Source: Allocoprobacillus halotolerans
GTDB lineage: Bacteria > Bacillota_I > Bacilli_A > Erysipelotrichales > Coprobacillaceae
Length of the DNA stretch: 64,000 bases
Assembly (NCBI RefSeq): GCF_024399475.1
Contig: NZ_CP101620.1
Location: 558,001-622,000, forward strand
Direction of reading: 5' to 3'
Shown: positions 37,352 to 46,782 of the stretch, piece after piece
Numbering within the stretch: position 1 is the stretch's first letter
Layout of the letters: each line of letters starts with the position of its first letter
The notes under the pieces: model-generated
What the model was told of the DNA's origin: nothing
Database searches by the model: none
Seen by the model: the letters and a program-made list of their open reading frames with translations, nothing else
Translations under genes and position numbers: made by a program

Positions 37352-38039
37352 ATTCATCAAAAACCCAATAAGAATAACGGGATGATAGACGCATATTTAA
37401 TTTTCTTTGCAGGGCTAATGAAGCATTATTTCCTACCACAACTTGACAAAAAGGTACTTTGCCTTGTTTTAATAAATGATTGATTAAATAAGCTTCTAAT
37501 AAATAACCATAGCCTTGACGTTGATAGTTTTTCTTGATTTCTAAAATACCCATGCTCCCCTCTTTATGTATTCCTATAAAACCAGCCAACTCATTTTTCA
37601 CAAATAAACCCCACATAGCTTGTTGTTCAATACGATCTTGTAAATAATCTCTATCACTCAAATGATGATAAATCTGATAAACTTCATCTAAATATTGTAA
37701 AGTCAAAGGTTGAATAGAAACATCATGAGGCAAAGCAAAATCAATATATGTTTTGAATGGATAAACAGCCTGATAACAAGCAAACACATCTTTTTTATGA
37801 TATTCATGAAGTAATAAATCTACAATTTCTTTTTGTTTAACATCATATAAATCATACTGATCTAAATGATAGAGTGAAAACAATGATTTCAATTTTTCCA
37901 TATTTGTCATAGAAATCATTAAAGACTGACTTTCTTTTTCCAACATAATAATGCCATCATCTTCATTATATAAAATATTAACTGTTTGTAAACGTATGGG
38001 TTCTATCAAATCTATATCATCAATTTCATCTAATCTCAT
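37350..38039 (-). CDS. GNAT family N-acetyltransferase
   Basis: About 229 residues from one of four tandem start codons (GTG-ATG-ATG-ATG); ATG 38039 has the best spacing from AGAGG. The C-terminal half holds the GNAT fold: LAGFIGIHKEGSMGILEI, KNYQRQGYGYLLEAYLINHLL with the Q/R-x-x-G-x-G acetyl-CoA loop, and VVGNNASLALQRKLNM. The N-terminal half is a less typical extension. It overlaps the end of the ABC permease gene, so it is probably the last gene of that operon. Substrate unknown. Confidence 0.85.
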   Translation of the reverse strand: MRLDEIDDIDLIEPIRLQTVNILYNEDDGIIMLEKESQSLMISMTNMEKLKSLFSLYHLDQYDLYDVKQKEIVDLLLHEYHKKDVFACYQAVYPFKTYIDFALPHDVSIQPLTLQYLDEVYQIYHHLSDRDYLQDRIEQQAMWGLFVKNELAGFIGIHKEGSMGILEIKKNYQRQGYGYLLEAYLINHLLKQGKVPFCQVVVGNNASLALQRKLNMRLSSRYSYWVFDE

Positions 38040-38795
38040 CATCATCACCTCTTGTTATTATATCATTTTGAAATAAAAAGTAACAACGCTTCTTTTTTAA
38101 GCATCCCCAACAAATGAGTAAAGAGAATAAAAATATCACTAATAAAATGAATAGATAATATGGACCAATCTTATTATCTATCAACATACGATATCCCCAA
38201 GTGGCAGGAAATAATTTTCCAAGATTTTCTAATAAGCTTGGTAACAAAGATGATGGAAACATAATGCCTGATAAAATCAGTGATGGTAAAAAGACAAGTT
38301 GACTGAGCATGGTTAGTTTTGCTTGAGTTTTGACAAACAATCCTAAAATAGCTCCGACACTTAATGATGTCATAATTAATAATATCAAATGTAAGTAATA
38401 TATGCCTAAATGAGTTGGTATGGTCGCATCAAAAAAAGTGGTGCAAGACATAAAATCAAGCTACTCATTACAAGTAAATGTAAAAATGAAGACATAAACA
38501 ATGTCAATAAACCATAATAGACAGGAATATCATTGGCTAAATAAGTCTTTTGGATCGGACTGCCATAGATTTCAACAAGAGCTGGTGGTAACCCAATAAA
38601 TGCTCCCATCGATACACCCATGATGGTCATTGAAGCAATCAAAGTGTCTTTTGATTCAGGCATAATGGAAGTAAAGACACTTCCCATCATCAAAAAGAAC
38701 AACAAAGGCACAAGATAACAAGTAATAAATAAAGAACGGCTACGTATATCCATTTGAAATTGAACAAAAATACCATAAAGCCATGCTTTCATCAT
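38026..38795 (-). CDS. ABC-2 type transporter permease (frame broken at an A7 run)
   Basis: Two frames form one permease of about 256 residues with six hydrophobic segments (MKAWLYGIFVQFQMDIRSR opening; ILSGIMFPSSLLPSLLENLGKLFPATWGYR near the end, which is typical of ABC-2 exporters). They meet at an A7 run on the plus strand (38431-38437); one more base gives CLAPLFFDATIPTHLG. It would form the membrane part of an exporter with the ATPase upstream. Confidence 0.88.
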
Positions 38796-39603
38796 TCATC
38801 ACCTCCAGCAATAGATAAAAAATGTTGTTCTAAGGTGCCACGACTAACACGCATATCTAAAATATCTAAATGTTGTTGTTGAGAATCAGCTAAGATTTGC
38901 TTGAGTGTCTGATTTATGTCTTGCGTTGTATATCTCTTTTCTCCTTGTTGACTCAAAACTTTAATATCATAACATTTTCCCATATATAAAGTTAATTCTT
39001 CAACTGTTCCTAAAAAACAAGTTGTCCTTCTTTTAAGATACCAATGCGTTGACAAAGACTTTCCACTTCACTCATATCATGACTTGCTAAAATAATGGTC
39101 ACACCTTGTTTTTGTAAGGTACGAATTGTGTCATGTAAAGCCAAACGTCCAGCAACATCTAAACCTGCTGTTGGTTCATCTAAAATTAAAAGATTAGGTT
39201 GTTTGATTAAAGCCAAAGCTAAATGTAAACGTCTTTTTTGTCCAGTTGAAAGTTGTTGATATTGTTTAGACATGATGAATATAATTCCTAATGATTGTAA
39301 TAACCGATGGGAAAGTGATACTTTTTTCCATTTACTAAACAAGGTTAAGGCTTCACTCACTTTTATATAAGCTGGTAATGATTCATTTTGAAGCTGAATT
39401 GCCATATGTCCTTTGGTAGAAATATGTCCACTATCATATTTTAAAAAGCCTTCGATACATTCTAAAGATGTTGTTTTACCAGCCCCATTCATTCCAAGTA
39501 AACCAAATATTTCTCCTGCCTTCACATTGAAAGACACATCTTTTAAAACATGATAGGACCCATAATATTTATTTAAATGAGAAACTTCAACGATCGTGTT
39601 CAT
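38792..39603 (-). CDS. ABC transporter ATP-binding protein (frame broken at an A6 run)
   Basis: About 270 residues from ATG 39603. Walker A GMNGAGKT, Q-loop around AIQLQNE, signature LSTGQKRRLHLA, Walker B LLILDEPTAGLD and the H-loop ASHD are all in the first frame (39010-39612). A short C-terminal domain is in the second frame. The frames meet at an A6 run on the plus strand (39012-39017); one more base gives GQLVFLGTVEELT. It pairs with the ABC-2 permease that overlaps its stop by four bases and is regulated by the MerR protein upstream. Confidence 0.9.
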
Positions 39604-39604
39604 C

Positions 39605-40375
39605 TTATTCATCTCCTAACTGAATCCCTGCTTTTTGAAAATATAAACCTAAAGCAGGCTGTAAATAAGCATTCACCTGATTTTGTTGTTGTGCCCATTC
39701 ATGTTGATCATCAAGTTCATTGAATTTCATTAACTGAGGTAACATGCTCATATCCCCATTTGTAAATTCTTCAACCATTTGCCAAAATTGTTTAGCTAAA
39801 ACTTGCACACGTTCATCCAATGGATCAACACCTTGATTTTTCAGTTCTAAAACTTTTTGACTGATTTGTGTAAATTTCTCAATAAAACTTAAGCCACTAT
39901 CCTTATTAAAACGTCGACGTAAATAATCCAATGTCTGTTCATCAAAATATTTAATCACCCAATAATTTTCATTATTCATCTGTAAATTGACAATAATATC
40001 CGCATATGTTTTAAAATTCACACTTTGCATTTGAATCACTTCTTCTTTTAAAGTCTTTATATCTGATAAAGTTTTAGTTAACTGTTGAATCTTTTCTTGA
40101 ATTAACAAAGCCTGATGACTTAAGGCTTTTTCTACTTTTTCTGGTGTATCTAAAACTTCTAACTGATTTTTAATTTCATCTAACGAAAAACCTAATGACT
40201 TTAAAGATTGAATTTGATGTAATTGCACCATATCTTGATAAGTATATAAACGTCGTTTGCCATCACTTTGCATAGATGGTATCAGCAATCCTTTTTGATC
40301 ATAAAATTGCAAAGTTCTCACTGTTGTTTTCATCTTTTTTGCCAGTTCTCCAATAGTCATATAATCTTTGTCCAT
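39605..40375 (-). CDS. MerR family regulator with TipAS-like C-terminal domain
   Basis: 256 residues from ATG 40375 (AAAGGATG upstream). N-terminal winged helix MTIGELAKKMKTTVRTLQFYDQKGLLIP is the MerR signature, then a dimerisation coiled coil (about 80-130) and an alpha-helical C-terminal domain with ELKNQGVDPLDERVQVLAKQFWQMVEEF, the pattern of TipAS domains that bind thiopeptide or related hydrophobic drugs. The start of its own promoter has a 19-base spacer (see 40397-40427). Its stop is just before the ABC ATPase, so it likely switches on the exporter in response to a drug. Confidence 0.9.
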   Translation of the reverse strand: MDKDYMTIGELAKKMKTTVRTLQFYDQKGLLIPSMQSDGKRRLYTYQDMVQLHQIQSLKSLGFSLDEIKNQLEVLDTPEKVEKALSHQALLIQEKIQQLTKTLSDIKTLKEEVIQMQSVNFKTYADIIVNLQMNNENYWVIKYFDEQTLDYLRRRFNKDSGLSFIEKFTQISQKVLELKNQGVDPLDERVQVLAKQFWQMVEEFTNGDMSMLPQLMKFNELDDQHEWAQQQNQVNAYLQPALGLYFQKAGIQLGDE

Positions 40376-40396
40376 GTTTATCATCCTTTCATCTTT

Positions 40397-40427
40397 ATTA
40401 TAATTCATGACGTTACGTCACAAACAA
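40397..40427 (-). promoter_or_regulatory. MerR-type promoter with 19-bp spacer and central palindrome
   Basis: On the minus strand TTGTTT (40427-40422) and TATAAT (40402-40397) are separated by 19 bases. The spacer contains TGACGT-A-ACGTCA (reading 40420-40408), a perfect 6-bp dyad. Long spacer plus central dyad is the classic MerR-activated promoter architecture. Confidence 0.75.
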
Positions 40428-40495
40428 GTCTTTTTTATCAAAATATTCTTTGTATTTTTTTAATATTTCTCTATAATAAAACTTGAGGTGAAAAT

Positions 40496-41245
40496 ATGAA
40501 GTTATTAGCGAGTGATTTTGATAATACCTTATGGTTTCAAGACCATATGAAAAAAGAAGATATTGAAGCTATTCAAGATTTTCAAAAACAAGGACATTTA
40601 TTTGGTATTTGTACAGGGAGAAGTTTAAGTGGTATTTTACGTCCTTCAAAACCTTTTGGAGTCAATTATGATTTTTATATTTTATTAAGTGGTGGTTTGG
40701 TTTTAAATAAAGAACATCAACCTCTTTTTGAAAGTCAGATTCCGATTGCTTTAGTGAAAGAGATTTATGAATTTACACATCAACAAAACATTTCTTTAGT
40801 ATGTCATGATACAACTTATCATCTTAATACGCAATTTGATGATTATGCTTTTGATCATGAAATTCATTCTTTTGATGAATTTCCTTATGACTATGTGCAA
40901 TCTTTTTCTTTCCATTACCAAGAAAATAAAATGAATTTGGCTAAAGAAATGACACAAAAGATTAAAAACAAGTTTGGTAAACATATTGAAGCCTATCAAA
41001 ATAATCAACATATTGATTTAGCCATGAAAGGCTGTTCAAAAGGTCATGGTACGAAGATTATTCAAGACTATTTTCATTTATCCAATGATGATGTTTATGG
41101 TATTGGTGACAATTATAATGATTTACCAATGTTAGATGCAATTGAACATAGCTATACATTTGATTATGCACCTGATGATGTCAAAAAACATGCCCAAAAG
41201 ATTGTTTCACAGCTATCTGAATGTATTTTTGATATGATAAAATAA
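40496..41245 (+). CDS. Cof-type HAD superfamily phosphatase
   Basis: 249 residues. HAD motif I DFDNTLW at residues 6-12, motif II CTGRSL near 38, and motif III/IV KGHGTKIIQDYF plus GIGDNYNDLPML near the end. The C2B cap sits between motifs II and III. Such enzymes dephosphorylate sugar phosphates, flavin or pyridoxal phosphates; substrate cannot be predicted. Own promoter and upstream AGGTGA site; monocistronic. Confidence 0.9.
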   Translation: MKLLASDFDNTLWFQDHMKKEDIEAIQDFQKQGHLFGICTGRSLSGILRPSKPFGVNYDFYILLSGGLVLNKEHQPLFESQIPIALVKEIYEFTHQQNISLVCHDTTYHLNTQFDDYAFDHEIHSFDEFPYDYVQSFSFHYQENKMNLAKEMTQKIKNKFGKHIEAYQNNQHIDLAMKGCSKGHGTKIIQDYFHLSNDDVYGIGDNYNDLPMLDAIEHSYTFDYAPDDVKKHAQKIVSQLSECIFDMIK

Positions 41246-41308
41246 TTTTTATTTTTAATAAATAGATAATATACATTTTCGCTTATTTCAAAATTATACT
41301 TGGATAAA

Positions 41309-41337
41309 TTGACAAATATATACAAAAATGATATTAT
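41309..41337 (+). promoter_or_regulatory. Promoter of the hom-lysC-asd operon
   Basis: TTGACA (41309-41314), 17-base spacer, TATTAT (41332-41337). Transcription would begin near 41343, giving a leader of about 135 bases. Confidence 0.8.
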
Positions 41338-41342
41338 CAATG

Positions 41343-41478
41343 CAATAACAAAGAAGAACATCTTCGTTACCAAAGTTATCTATCCAATTCAAATATGCTA
41401 TATGGAGATGTTTCAGTTTTGTCTATGAAAACTATATCTCATGAAAAATGAGATTTTTTATTTAGAGAGGGGTATCGT
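41343..41478 (+). ncRNA. Structured 5' leader with terminator ahead of hom
   Basis: AACATCT (41357-41363) can pair with AGATGTT (41406-41412). The same segment's GAGAT (41405-41409) can instead pair with ATCTC (41436-41440), which is the 5' arm of a terminator, ATCTCAT/ATGAGAT plus a T-run (41436-41459). Two mutually exclusive folds plus a terminator suggest attenuation. No known riboswitch consensus or T-box sequence is recognised. A short ATG...TGA frame (18 codons) is present but has no ribosome site. Confidence 0.55.
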
Positions 41479-42633
41479 ATGAAGATTGGTGTCATTGGTT
41501 TAGGAACCGTTGGATTTGGTGTCGTAGAAATTTTAACACAACAAAAAGATAGATTAGAAAAATTAATACAAGAAGAAGTTACTATTAAATATGGTTGTGC
41601 TTTAGATCAGGTGACATTGCCTGATAGCATTATCTACACCCAAGATTTCCATGATATATTAAATGATGATGAAGTGGATGTTGTGGTTGAATTAATTGGT
41701 GGCACAACAATTGCTAAAACGATTATTTTAGAAGCTTTGAAAAAAGGCAAACATGTGGTAACTGCCAATAAGGCTTTGATTGCCCATGATGGACAGGAAA
41801 TCTTTGAAACAGCTGCTAAACATCATGTGAAAATCTATTATGAAGCCGCTGTTGGTGGAGGAATTCCAGTCGTTGTACCAGCAAAAGAAGATTTGGTAGC
41901 TAATGAAATTGAAAAAATTGAAGGGATTTTAAATGGAACAACGAACTTTATTTTAACTTTAATGGAAACAGATAATTTGGATTTTCAAGAAGCTTTAACC
42001 ATTGCAGATGGCTTAGGTTATGTCGAAGCAGATGCCAGCTTGGATTTAGATGGTATTGATGCAGCTCATAAGATATGTATTCTAGCGATGAATGCTTTTG
42101 AAATTTTCTTTGATTTTGAAAAGATTCAATGCACTGGTATTCGTCAAGTCACAAAGAAAGATATAGATTATGCAAAAAAATTAGGTTATCGCATTAAATT
42201 GATTGCGCAAGCGAAAAAATTAGAACAAGGATATGGTATTGATGTTTCTCCTACATTAATTGGTATAAAAGACATTGTTGCCAATGTTAATCAAGCATAT
42301 AATGTAGTAGAAGTCACTTGTAATTATTTAGAAAATGTGATTTTCTATGGAAAAGGTGCTGGACGTTATGTCACTGCCAGTGCTGTTGTTAGTGATATTA
42401 TCAAAACTCATCAACCAACGATGTGGCAGCATCAATATAACCATGTAGAAAACATTTATCCAATTACATATTCTAAATATTATATTCGTTGTGATCATCC
42501 TTTAGATATTGATTATGAAATGTATTACTCTCAAGATCATGATCATATCTATATTACAAATCCAATTGAGCTTGATGTTTTAAAACAACAGCTTCAAGAT
42601 GAAACCTATAATTTATTGAAAGTAAGGGGTTAA
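41479..42633 (+). CDS. hom: Homoserine dehydrogenase
   Basis: 384 residues. N-terminal Rossmann fold (GLGTVGFGVVEIL), GLYVEADASLDLDGIDAAHK-like catalytic segment (here GYVEADASLDLDGIDAAHK) and the NKALIA and EGILNGTTNFIL motifs are all present. It reduces aspartate semialdehyde to homoserine for threonine and methionine. The C-terminal regulatory part is only about 55 residues, shorter than a full ACT domain, so threonine feedback may be weak or absent. First gene of hom-lysC-asd; GAGAGGGG precedes the ATG. Confidence 0.95.
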   Translation: MKIGVIGLGTVGFGVVEILTQQKDRLEKLIQEEVTIKYGCALDQVTLPDSIIYTQDFHDILNDDEVDVVVELIGGTTIAKTIILEALKKGKHVVTANKALIAHDGQEIFETAAKHHVKIYYEAAVGGGIPVVVPAKEDLVANEIEKIEGILNGTTNFILTLMETDNLDFQEALTIADGLGYVEADASLDLDGIDAAHKICILAMNAFEIFFDFEKIQCTGIRQVTKKDIDYAKKLGYRIKLIAQAKKLEQGYGIDVSPTLIGIKDIVANVNQAYNVVEVTCNYLENVIFYGKGAGRYVTASAVVSDIIKTHQPTMWQHQYNHVENIYPITYSKYYIRCDHPLDIDYEMYYSQDHDHIYITNPIELDVLKQQLQDETYNLLKVRG

Positions 42634-42637
42634 GAGA

Positions 42638-43867
42638 ATGAAAATTATTGTTCAAAAATTTGGTGGAACCTCAACACGTAGTATTGAAACACGTGAACAT
42701 ATGTATAAAAATATTATTCGTGAACATGATAAGGGCAATAAAGTAGTCGCTGTTGTAAGTGCGATGGGACGTTATGATGATCCTTATGCGACAGATACCC
42801 TTTTATCCATTGTTCATACCAATCAATTAACTGATGAAGAAATTGATCGTTTAACAAGTATTGGTGAAACCATTTCTACACTTGTGGTCAAAAGTGAACT
42901 GGCAAATAAAGGCTATATCGTAGAAACCGTAACCAATGCTGAACTTGGTATATTAACGGATTCCCATCACTTAAATGCAACCATTACAACGGTTGAAGGG
43001 AAACATATCTTAGAAAAATTAAACAAAGCTGATATTGTTATTTGTCCTGGTTTTCAGGGATATTCGCAAAATGGTAAAATTACAACCTTAGGTCGAGGAG
43101 GTAGTGATTTATCAGCGGTTGCGATTGGTGTGGCGATTGATGCTAATGAAGTTGAAATATATAGCGATGTCAACGGTATTTATACAGCAGATCCACGTAT
43201 TGTTCCTGATGCAATGAAACTAAATTATATCAGTTATTCGGAAATGCTGGAACTTTCTAAAAATGGAGCGAAAGTTTTAAATCATCGTTGTGTACAACTC
43301 GCAGCGAAACATGGTATTGTGATTCATGCAAGAAGTTCTTTTGATGAAAGCAAGGGAACATATGTTTTAGGAGATGAAAAAATTATGAAAGAACACTTAA
43401 ATCAATTTATTATATCTGGTATTACAGGTTCCCAAAACGAAGCGAGAATTACGCTTGTGGGTGTGGATGCGAAAGTCAATGGAGCCGGTGAACTTTTTGA
43501 AAAGATTGCTAATGCGAATGTCAATGTCAATGTTTTTAGTCAGGCTTTAGTTGGTGGTGGAAGAATGGATATTTCTTTAATTATCAATGATAAAGATGTG
43601 CCTGCTGTGGTTGAAGTCATTAATGATTTAAAGGAAACTTTACAGGCAAAGAAAACAATTGTCAGAGGAAATATTGGAAAAGTGGCTGTCATTGGTGTGG
43701 GTATTAAAAACAATAAAGGTATGTTCCAAAAAGTTTATAATACTTTAATGAGTCATGACATTAATGTCGAAATGACTTCTTGTAGTGAAATCAATATTTC
43801 TTGTTATATTGATAGAGATGATGTCAAACGTGCGCAAGTGTTATTACATGAAGCGTTCTTAGGTTAG
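42638..43867 (+). CDS. lysC: Aspartate kinase
   Basis: 409 residues. KFGGTS at residues 6-11 is the catalytic start motif; TLGRGGSDLSAVA and DVNGIYTADPR complete the kinase site. Two ACT domains follow (about 270-400), the sites of feedback control. It phosphorylates aspartate, the first step toward lysine, threonine and methionine. It starts four bases after hom and is followed 12 bases later by asd, which makes the three-gene aspartate branch operon. Confidence 0.96.
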   Translation: MKIIVQKFGGTSTRSIETREHMYKNIIREHDKGNKVVAVVSAMGRYDDPYATDTLLSIVHTNQLTDEEIDRLTSIGETISTLVVKSELANKGYIVETVTNAELGILTDSHHLNATITTVEGKHILEKLNKADIVICPGFQGYSQNGKITTLGRGGSDLSAVAIGVAIDANEVEIYSDVNGIYTADPRIVPDAMKLNYISYSEMLELSKNGAKVLNHRCVQLAAKHGIVIHARSSFDESKGTYVLGDEKIMKEHLNQFIISGITGSQNEARITLVGVDAKVNGAGELFEKIANANVNVNVFSQALVGGGRMDISLIINDKDVPAVVEVINDLKETLQAKKTIVRGNIGKVAVIGVGIKNNKGMFQKVYNTLMSHDINVEMTSCSEINISCYIDRDDVKRAQVLLHEAFLG

Positions 43868-43879
43868 GAGGATAAAAAG

Positions 43880-44914
43880 ATGAAAACATATAAAGTAGCG
43901 ATTGTGGGTGCCACTGGTGCCGTTGGTAGAGAAATGTTAAGATGTATTTTTCAATTCCATTTTCCTTTTGAAAGCATTAAGCTTTTAGCTTCAGCAAGAA
44001 GTGCAGGAAAAGTAGTTGAATATGAAGGTCATGAATTTGTAGTAGAAGAATTAACAGAAAATTCTTTTGAAGGGATTGAAGTTGCTTTCTGGAGTGCAGG
44101 AGGAAGTATTTCAGAAAAATATATGCCTTATGCTGTTAAGGCAGGTTGTGTGAATATTGATAATACTTCACATTTTAGAATGGACCCTGATGTACCATTG
44201 GTTGTTCCTGAAGTTAATGGCTATGCCTTAAAAGATCATAAAGGAATTATCGCCAATCCAAACTGTACAACAATTCAAATGGTCAGTGCTTTAAATCGTT
44301 TAGATGAATATTTTGATATTGAAAGAATTATTGTTTCGACTTATCAGGCTGTTTCAGGTGCAGGTGTAGCTGGTATGGAGGAATTATATCGTCAATCTCA
44401 AGAAGTTTTAGATGGGAAAGAACCCGTAGCAAAGACACTTCCTTGTGCTTCTGATAAAAAACATTTTCCAATTGCCTTTAACTGTATTCCTCAAGTTGAT
44501 AAATTTGATTTAGATAATCATTTTACAAAAGAAGAAATGAAAATGGTTAATGAAACAAAGAAAATCTTTAACAAAGATATTAAAGTCAATGCAACATGTG
44601 TACGTGTTCCAGTCTTAAGAGGTCATAGTGAATCTGTTTATATTGAAACAAAGAAACCAATTGATATAGATAAAGTCTTTGAATTATTATCAAATTCTCC
44701 AGGTGTAGAATTATATGATGATATTGAAAATCAAGTCTATCCAATGGCAACTCTTTTCATTGGTGATGAACTTGTTCATGTAGGACGTGTTAGAAAGGAT
44801 TTAGATAATGACCATGCCTTAAGTTTATGGGTTGTTGCCGATCAGTTAATGAAAGGTGCTGCTTATAACTCTGTGGATATTGGTTTAAAAATGATTGAGT
44901 TAGGTTTATTATAA
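43880..44914 (+). CDS. asd: Aspartate-semialdehyde dehydrogenase
   Basis: 344 residues. GATGAVGREML at the NADP site, NPNCTTIQM with the catalytic Cys (about residue 129), and RVPVLRGHSESVYIE near the C-terminus are the family motifs. It reduces beta-aspartyl phosphate to the semialdehyde. It closes the hom-lysC-asd operon; GGAGG precedes the ATG and a strong terminator follows. Confidence 0.97.
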   Translation: MKTYKVAIVGATGAVGREMLRCIFQFHFPFESIKLLASARSAGKVVEYEGHEFVVEELTENSFEGIEVAFWSAGGSISEKYMPYAVKAGCVNIDNTSHFRMDPDVPLVVPEVNGYALKDHKGIIANPNCTTIQMVSALNRLDEYFDIERIIVSTYQAVSGAGVAGMEELYRQSQEVLDGKEPVAKTLPCASDKKHFPIAFNCIPQVDKFDLDNHFTKEEMKMVNETKKIFNKDIKVNATCVRVPVLRGHSESVYIETKKPIDIDKVFELLSNSPGVELYDDIENQVYPMATLFIGDELVHVGRVRKDLDNDHALSLWVVADQLMKGAAYNSVDIGLKMIELGLL

Positions 44915-44933
44915 TCAAGTTAAAATGATGATG

Positions 44934-44963
44934 AATGCAGGTATGAAAATACCTGCATTTTTT
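44934..44963 (+). terminator. Terminator of hom-lysC-asd
   Basis: AATGCAGGTAT (44934-44944) and ATACCTGCATT (44949-44959) pair perfectly, followed by TTTTT. Confidence 0.9.
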
Positions 44964-45045
44964 ACTATCATAAAAAAGTTGTAACCTTTTGATAAAAATT
45001 GTTACTATGGTAATGAAGGTTAACCTAAATAGATGGAGGGGTAGA

Positions 45046-45606
45046 TTGCAATTGAAAAAAGAAATTTTAAAAGACTATCTATCAAATAACAAATTAGATA
45101 TGGACAAACTCTTCAATGATTATTATGGGTATGTCTATATCATTGTGAAAAATGGAGTGAGTTTTGTTTTAACAGATGAAGATATTGAAGAAATTGTTTC
45201 TGATGTCTTTATTGCCTTATGGAAAAATAGTGAAACACTTTTAGAAACAGTCAATATCAAAGCTTATCTTTCAGGTATTGCAAAAAATATGATTAAAAAT
45301 AAATATCGAAAAACAAAGTTACATTTCTCCATATCTGAATATGAAGAAAAATTAATCGCAACAAGCAATCTTGAAAAACAAGTTGCAGAAAATGAACAAA
45401 ATATCATTATCAAAAACACATTAAAGACACTAAAAAAAGAAGAATATGATGCATTTATTATGTTTTATTATGAAAATAAAACAACAAAAGAGATTGCAAA
45501 AAAATATCATTGTCATGTTGGTAAAGTGAAAGTTATGTTACATAGGATTAGAAAGAAAATAAAGAAAAATTTAGAAAAAGGTGGTTATGGTTATGGAAAA
45601 TCATGA
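45046..45606 (+). CDS. ECF-type RNA polymerase sigma-70 family factor
   Basis: About 186 residues if it starts at TTG 45046 (or 45052); GGAGGGG at 45035-45041 supports either, whereas the upstream ATGs have no site. Sigma region 2 (MDKLFNDYYGYVYIIVKNG, then VSDVFIALWKN) and region 4 (YDAFIMFYYENKTTKEIAKKYHCHVGKVKVMLHRIRKKI) are present, without region 3. The next gene encodes its likely anti-sigma factor with overlap. A GTAACC box (44981-44986) and a GTTAC half (45001-45005) precede it, possibly its own promoter. Confidence 0.88.
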   Translation: MQLKKEILKDYLSNNKLDMDKLFNDYYGYVYIIVKNGVSFVLTDEDIEEIVSDVFIALWKNSETLLETVNIKAYLSGIAKNMIKNKYRKTKLHFSISEYEEKLIATSNLEKQVAENEQNIIIKNTLKTLKKEEYDAFIMFYYENKTTKEIAKKYHCHVGKVKVMLHRIRKKIKKNLEKGGYGYGKS

Positions 45607-46699
45607 ACTGAAAGAAAGAATAAGAGAAAATATCAAAGAAGAAATATCTATATCGAACATTAAAAAAGACTTTGATAGAAGAGCAAGACAAAATAAAAAA
45701 ATCACTTATACCCTATCCTCTCTATGTATGGTGTTGGTATTAGCCATAGGAATACTTTTTATAACACATTCATCACAAAATAATGAAAACACACTGCCAA
45801 GCAAATTTTCACAAGAAAATATAGCAATAGACCTCAATATTAATGTCATCAAAGATATGTCAATGAGGAAACTAGATGCTGATGTTCAAATCGTAGAAAC
45901 AGATCAAATACAAAAAGAATTTCCATTTGTACAAGATTTATCAATACCTGAAGATTATCAACTTGAAAACAGTTATATCTTGTATACAAGAAAAAATACA
46001 ACCGCATCTGATTACAATATATTACATGATTATGTATTGAATTATACAAAAGATGATGTCAATCAAATAAGAATAGCATTTTCAAAAATAGAATCACCAA
46101 TCAGAGATTATCATATTCAAGATACCACAAAAACATCAAAGATAGGTGATGTTAAATTGATTATATCGCAATGGGAAGATATGTATATTGTCACTTTTGA
46201 ATACAAAGATATGTATTTTGATATTGAAACAACGGGAATCACAGAAAATCAACTTGTAGATTTATTAATTTCTGTTATAAATCATTCATCAAATACAAAT
46301 CGGACAATTGAAGATCAAGATACGCATGTCAATGAAGAACCATCAGAAATCAGTGAAACTGATTATCCATTTTATTATGCTGGAAAATATATTGATCATA
46401 ATGGAAACAACATCGTATTGTTGGTTGATGATAACGCTCAAAACAGAAAAGAAATATGTCAGATATTCAATATTGCAGAAAGTCAGACAATATTTAAAAA
46501 AGCTAACTATTCTTATGAATACTTAGCAAATTTACAACATCAAATTAGCATAAAAATGCAAAACAATAAATTTTCATTTATTATCTCATCTTCATTAGCT
46601 GAAGATAAAAATTGTATTGAAGTTGTTGTCACAACAAATATTAAAAACGATTGGAATAAAATAAAAACATTAGATACAAATGGTAGTGCTATTGAATAA
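45593..46699 (+). CDS. Membrane anti-sigma factor-like protein
   Basis: 368 residues from ATG 45593 (AAGGTGG upstream), overlapping the sigma gene by 14 bases. A short cytoplasmic part (residues 1-40, charged) that could hold the sigma factor, one membrane segment (about 42-62), then an extracellular domain of about 300 residues resembling DUF4367-type sensor domains, in which SKIGDVKLIISQWEDMYIVTFEYKDMYF-like strands are seen. The zinc anti-sigma motif is not present. It probably holds the sigma factor until an envelope signal arrives; the signal is unknown. Confidence 0.75.
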   Translation: MENHELKERIRENIKEEISISNIKKDFDRRARQNKKITYTLSSLCMVLVLAIGILFITHSSQNNENTLPSKFSQENIAIDLNINVIKDMSMRKLDADVQIVETDQIQKEFPFVQDLSIPEDYQLENSYILYTRKNTTASDYNILHDYVLNYTKDDVNQIRIAFSKIESPIRDYHIQDTTKTSKIGDVKLIISQWEDMYIVTFEYKDMYFDIETTGITENQLVDLLISVINHSSNTNRTIEDQDTHVNEEPSEISETDYPFYYAGKYIDHNGNNIVLLVDDNAQNRKEICQIFNIAESQTIFKKANYSYEYLANLQHQISIKMQNNKFSFIISSSLAEDKNCIEVVVTTNIKNDWNKIKTLDTNGSAIE

Positions 46700-46782
46700 G
46701 TTTTCAGTAACTTTATCTGTAACCTCTGAAAAATTATCAATAACTAATCTTTTTGGTGCATTAAATTGAACCATAATATCTG

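Noticed and set aside
41343-41478. T-box or lysine riboswitch upstream of hom
   Set aside because: No T-box sequence and no specifier-loop structure; too short for the lysine aptamer.
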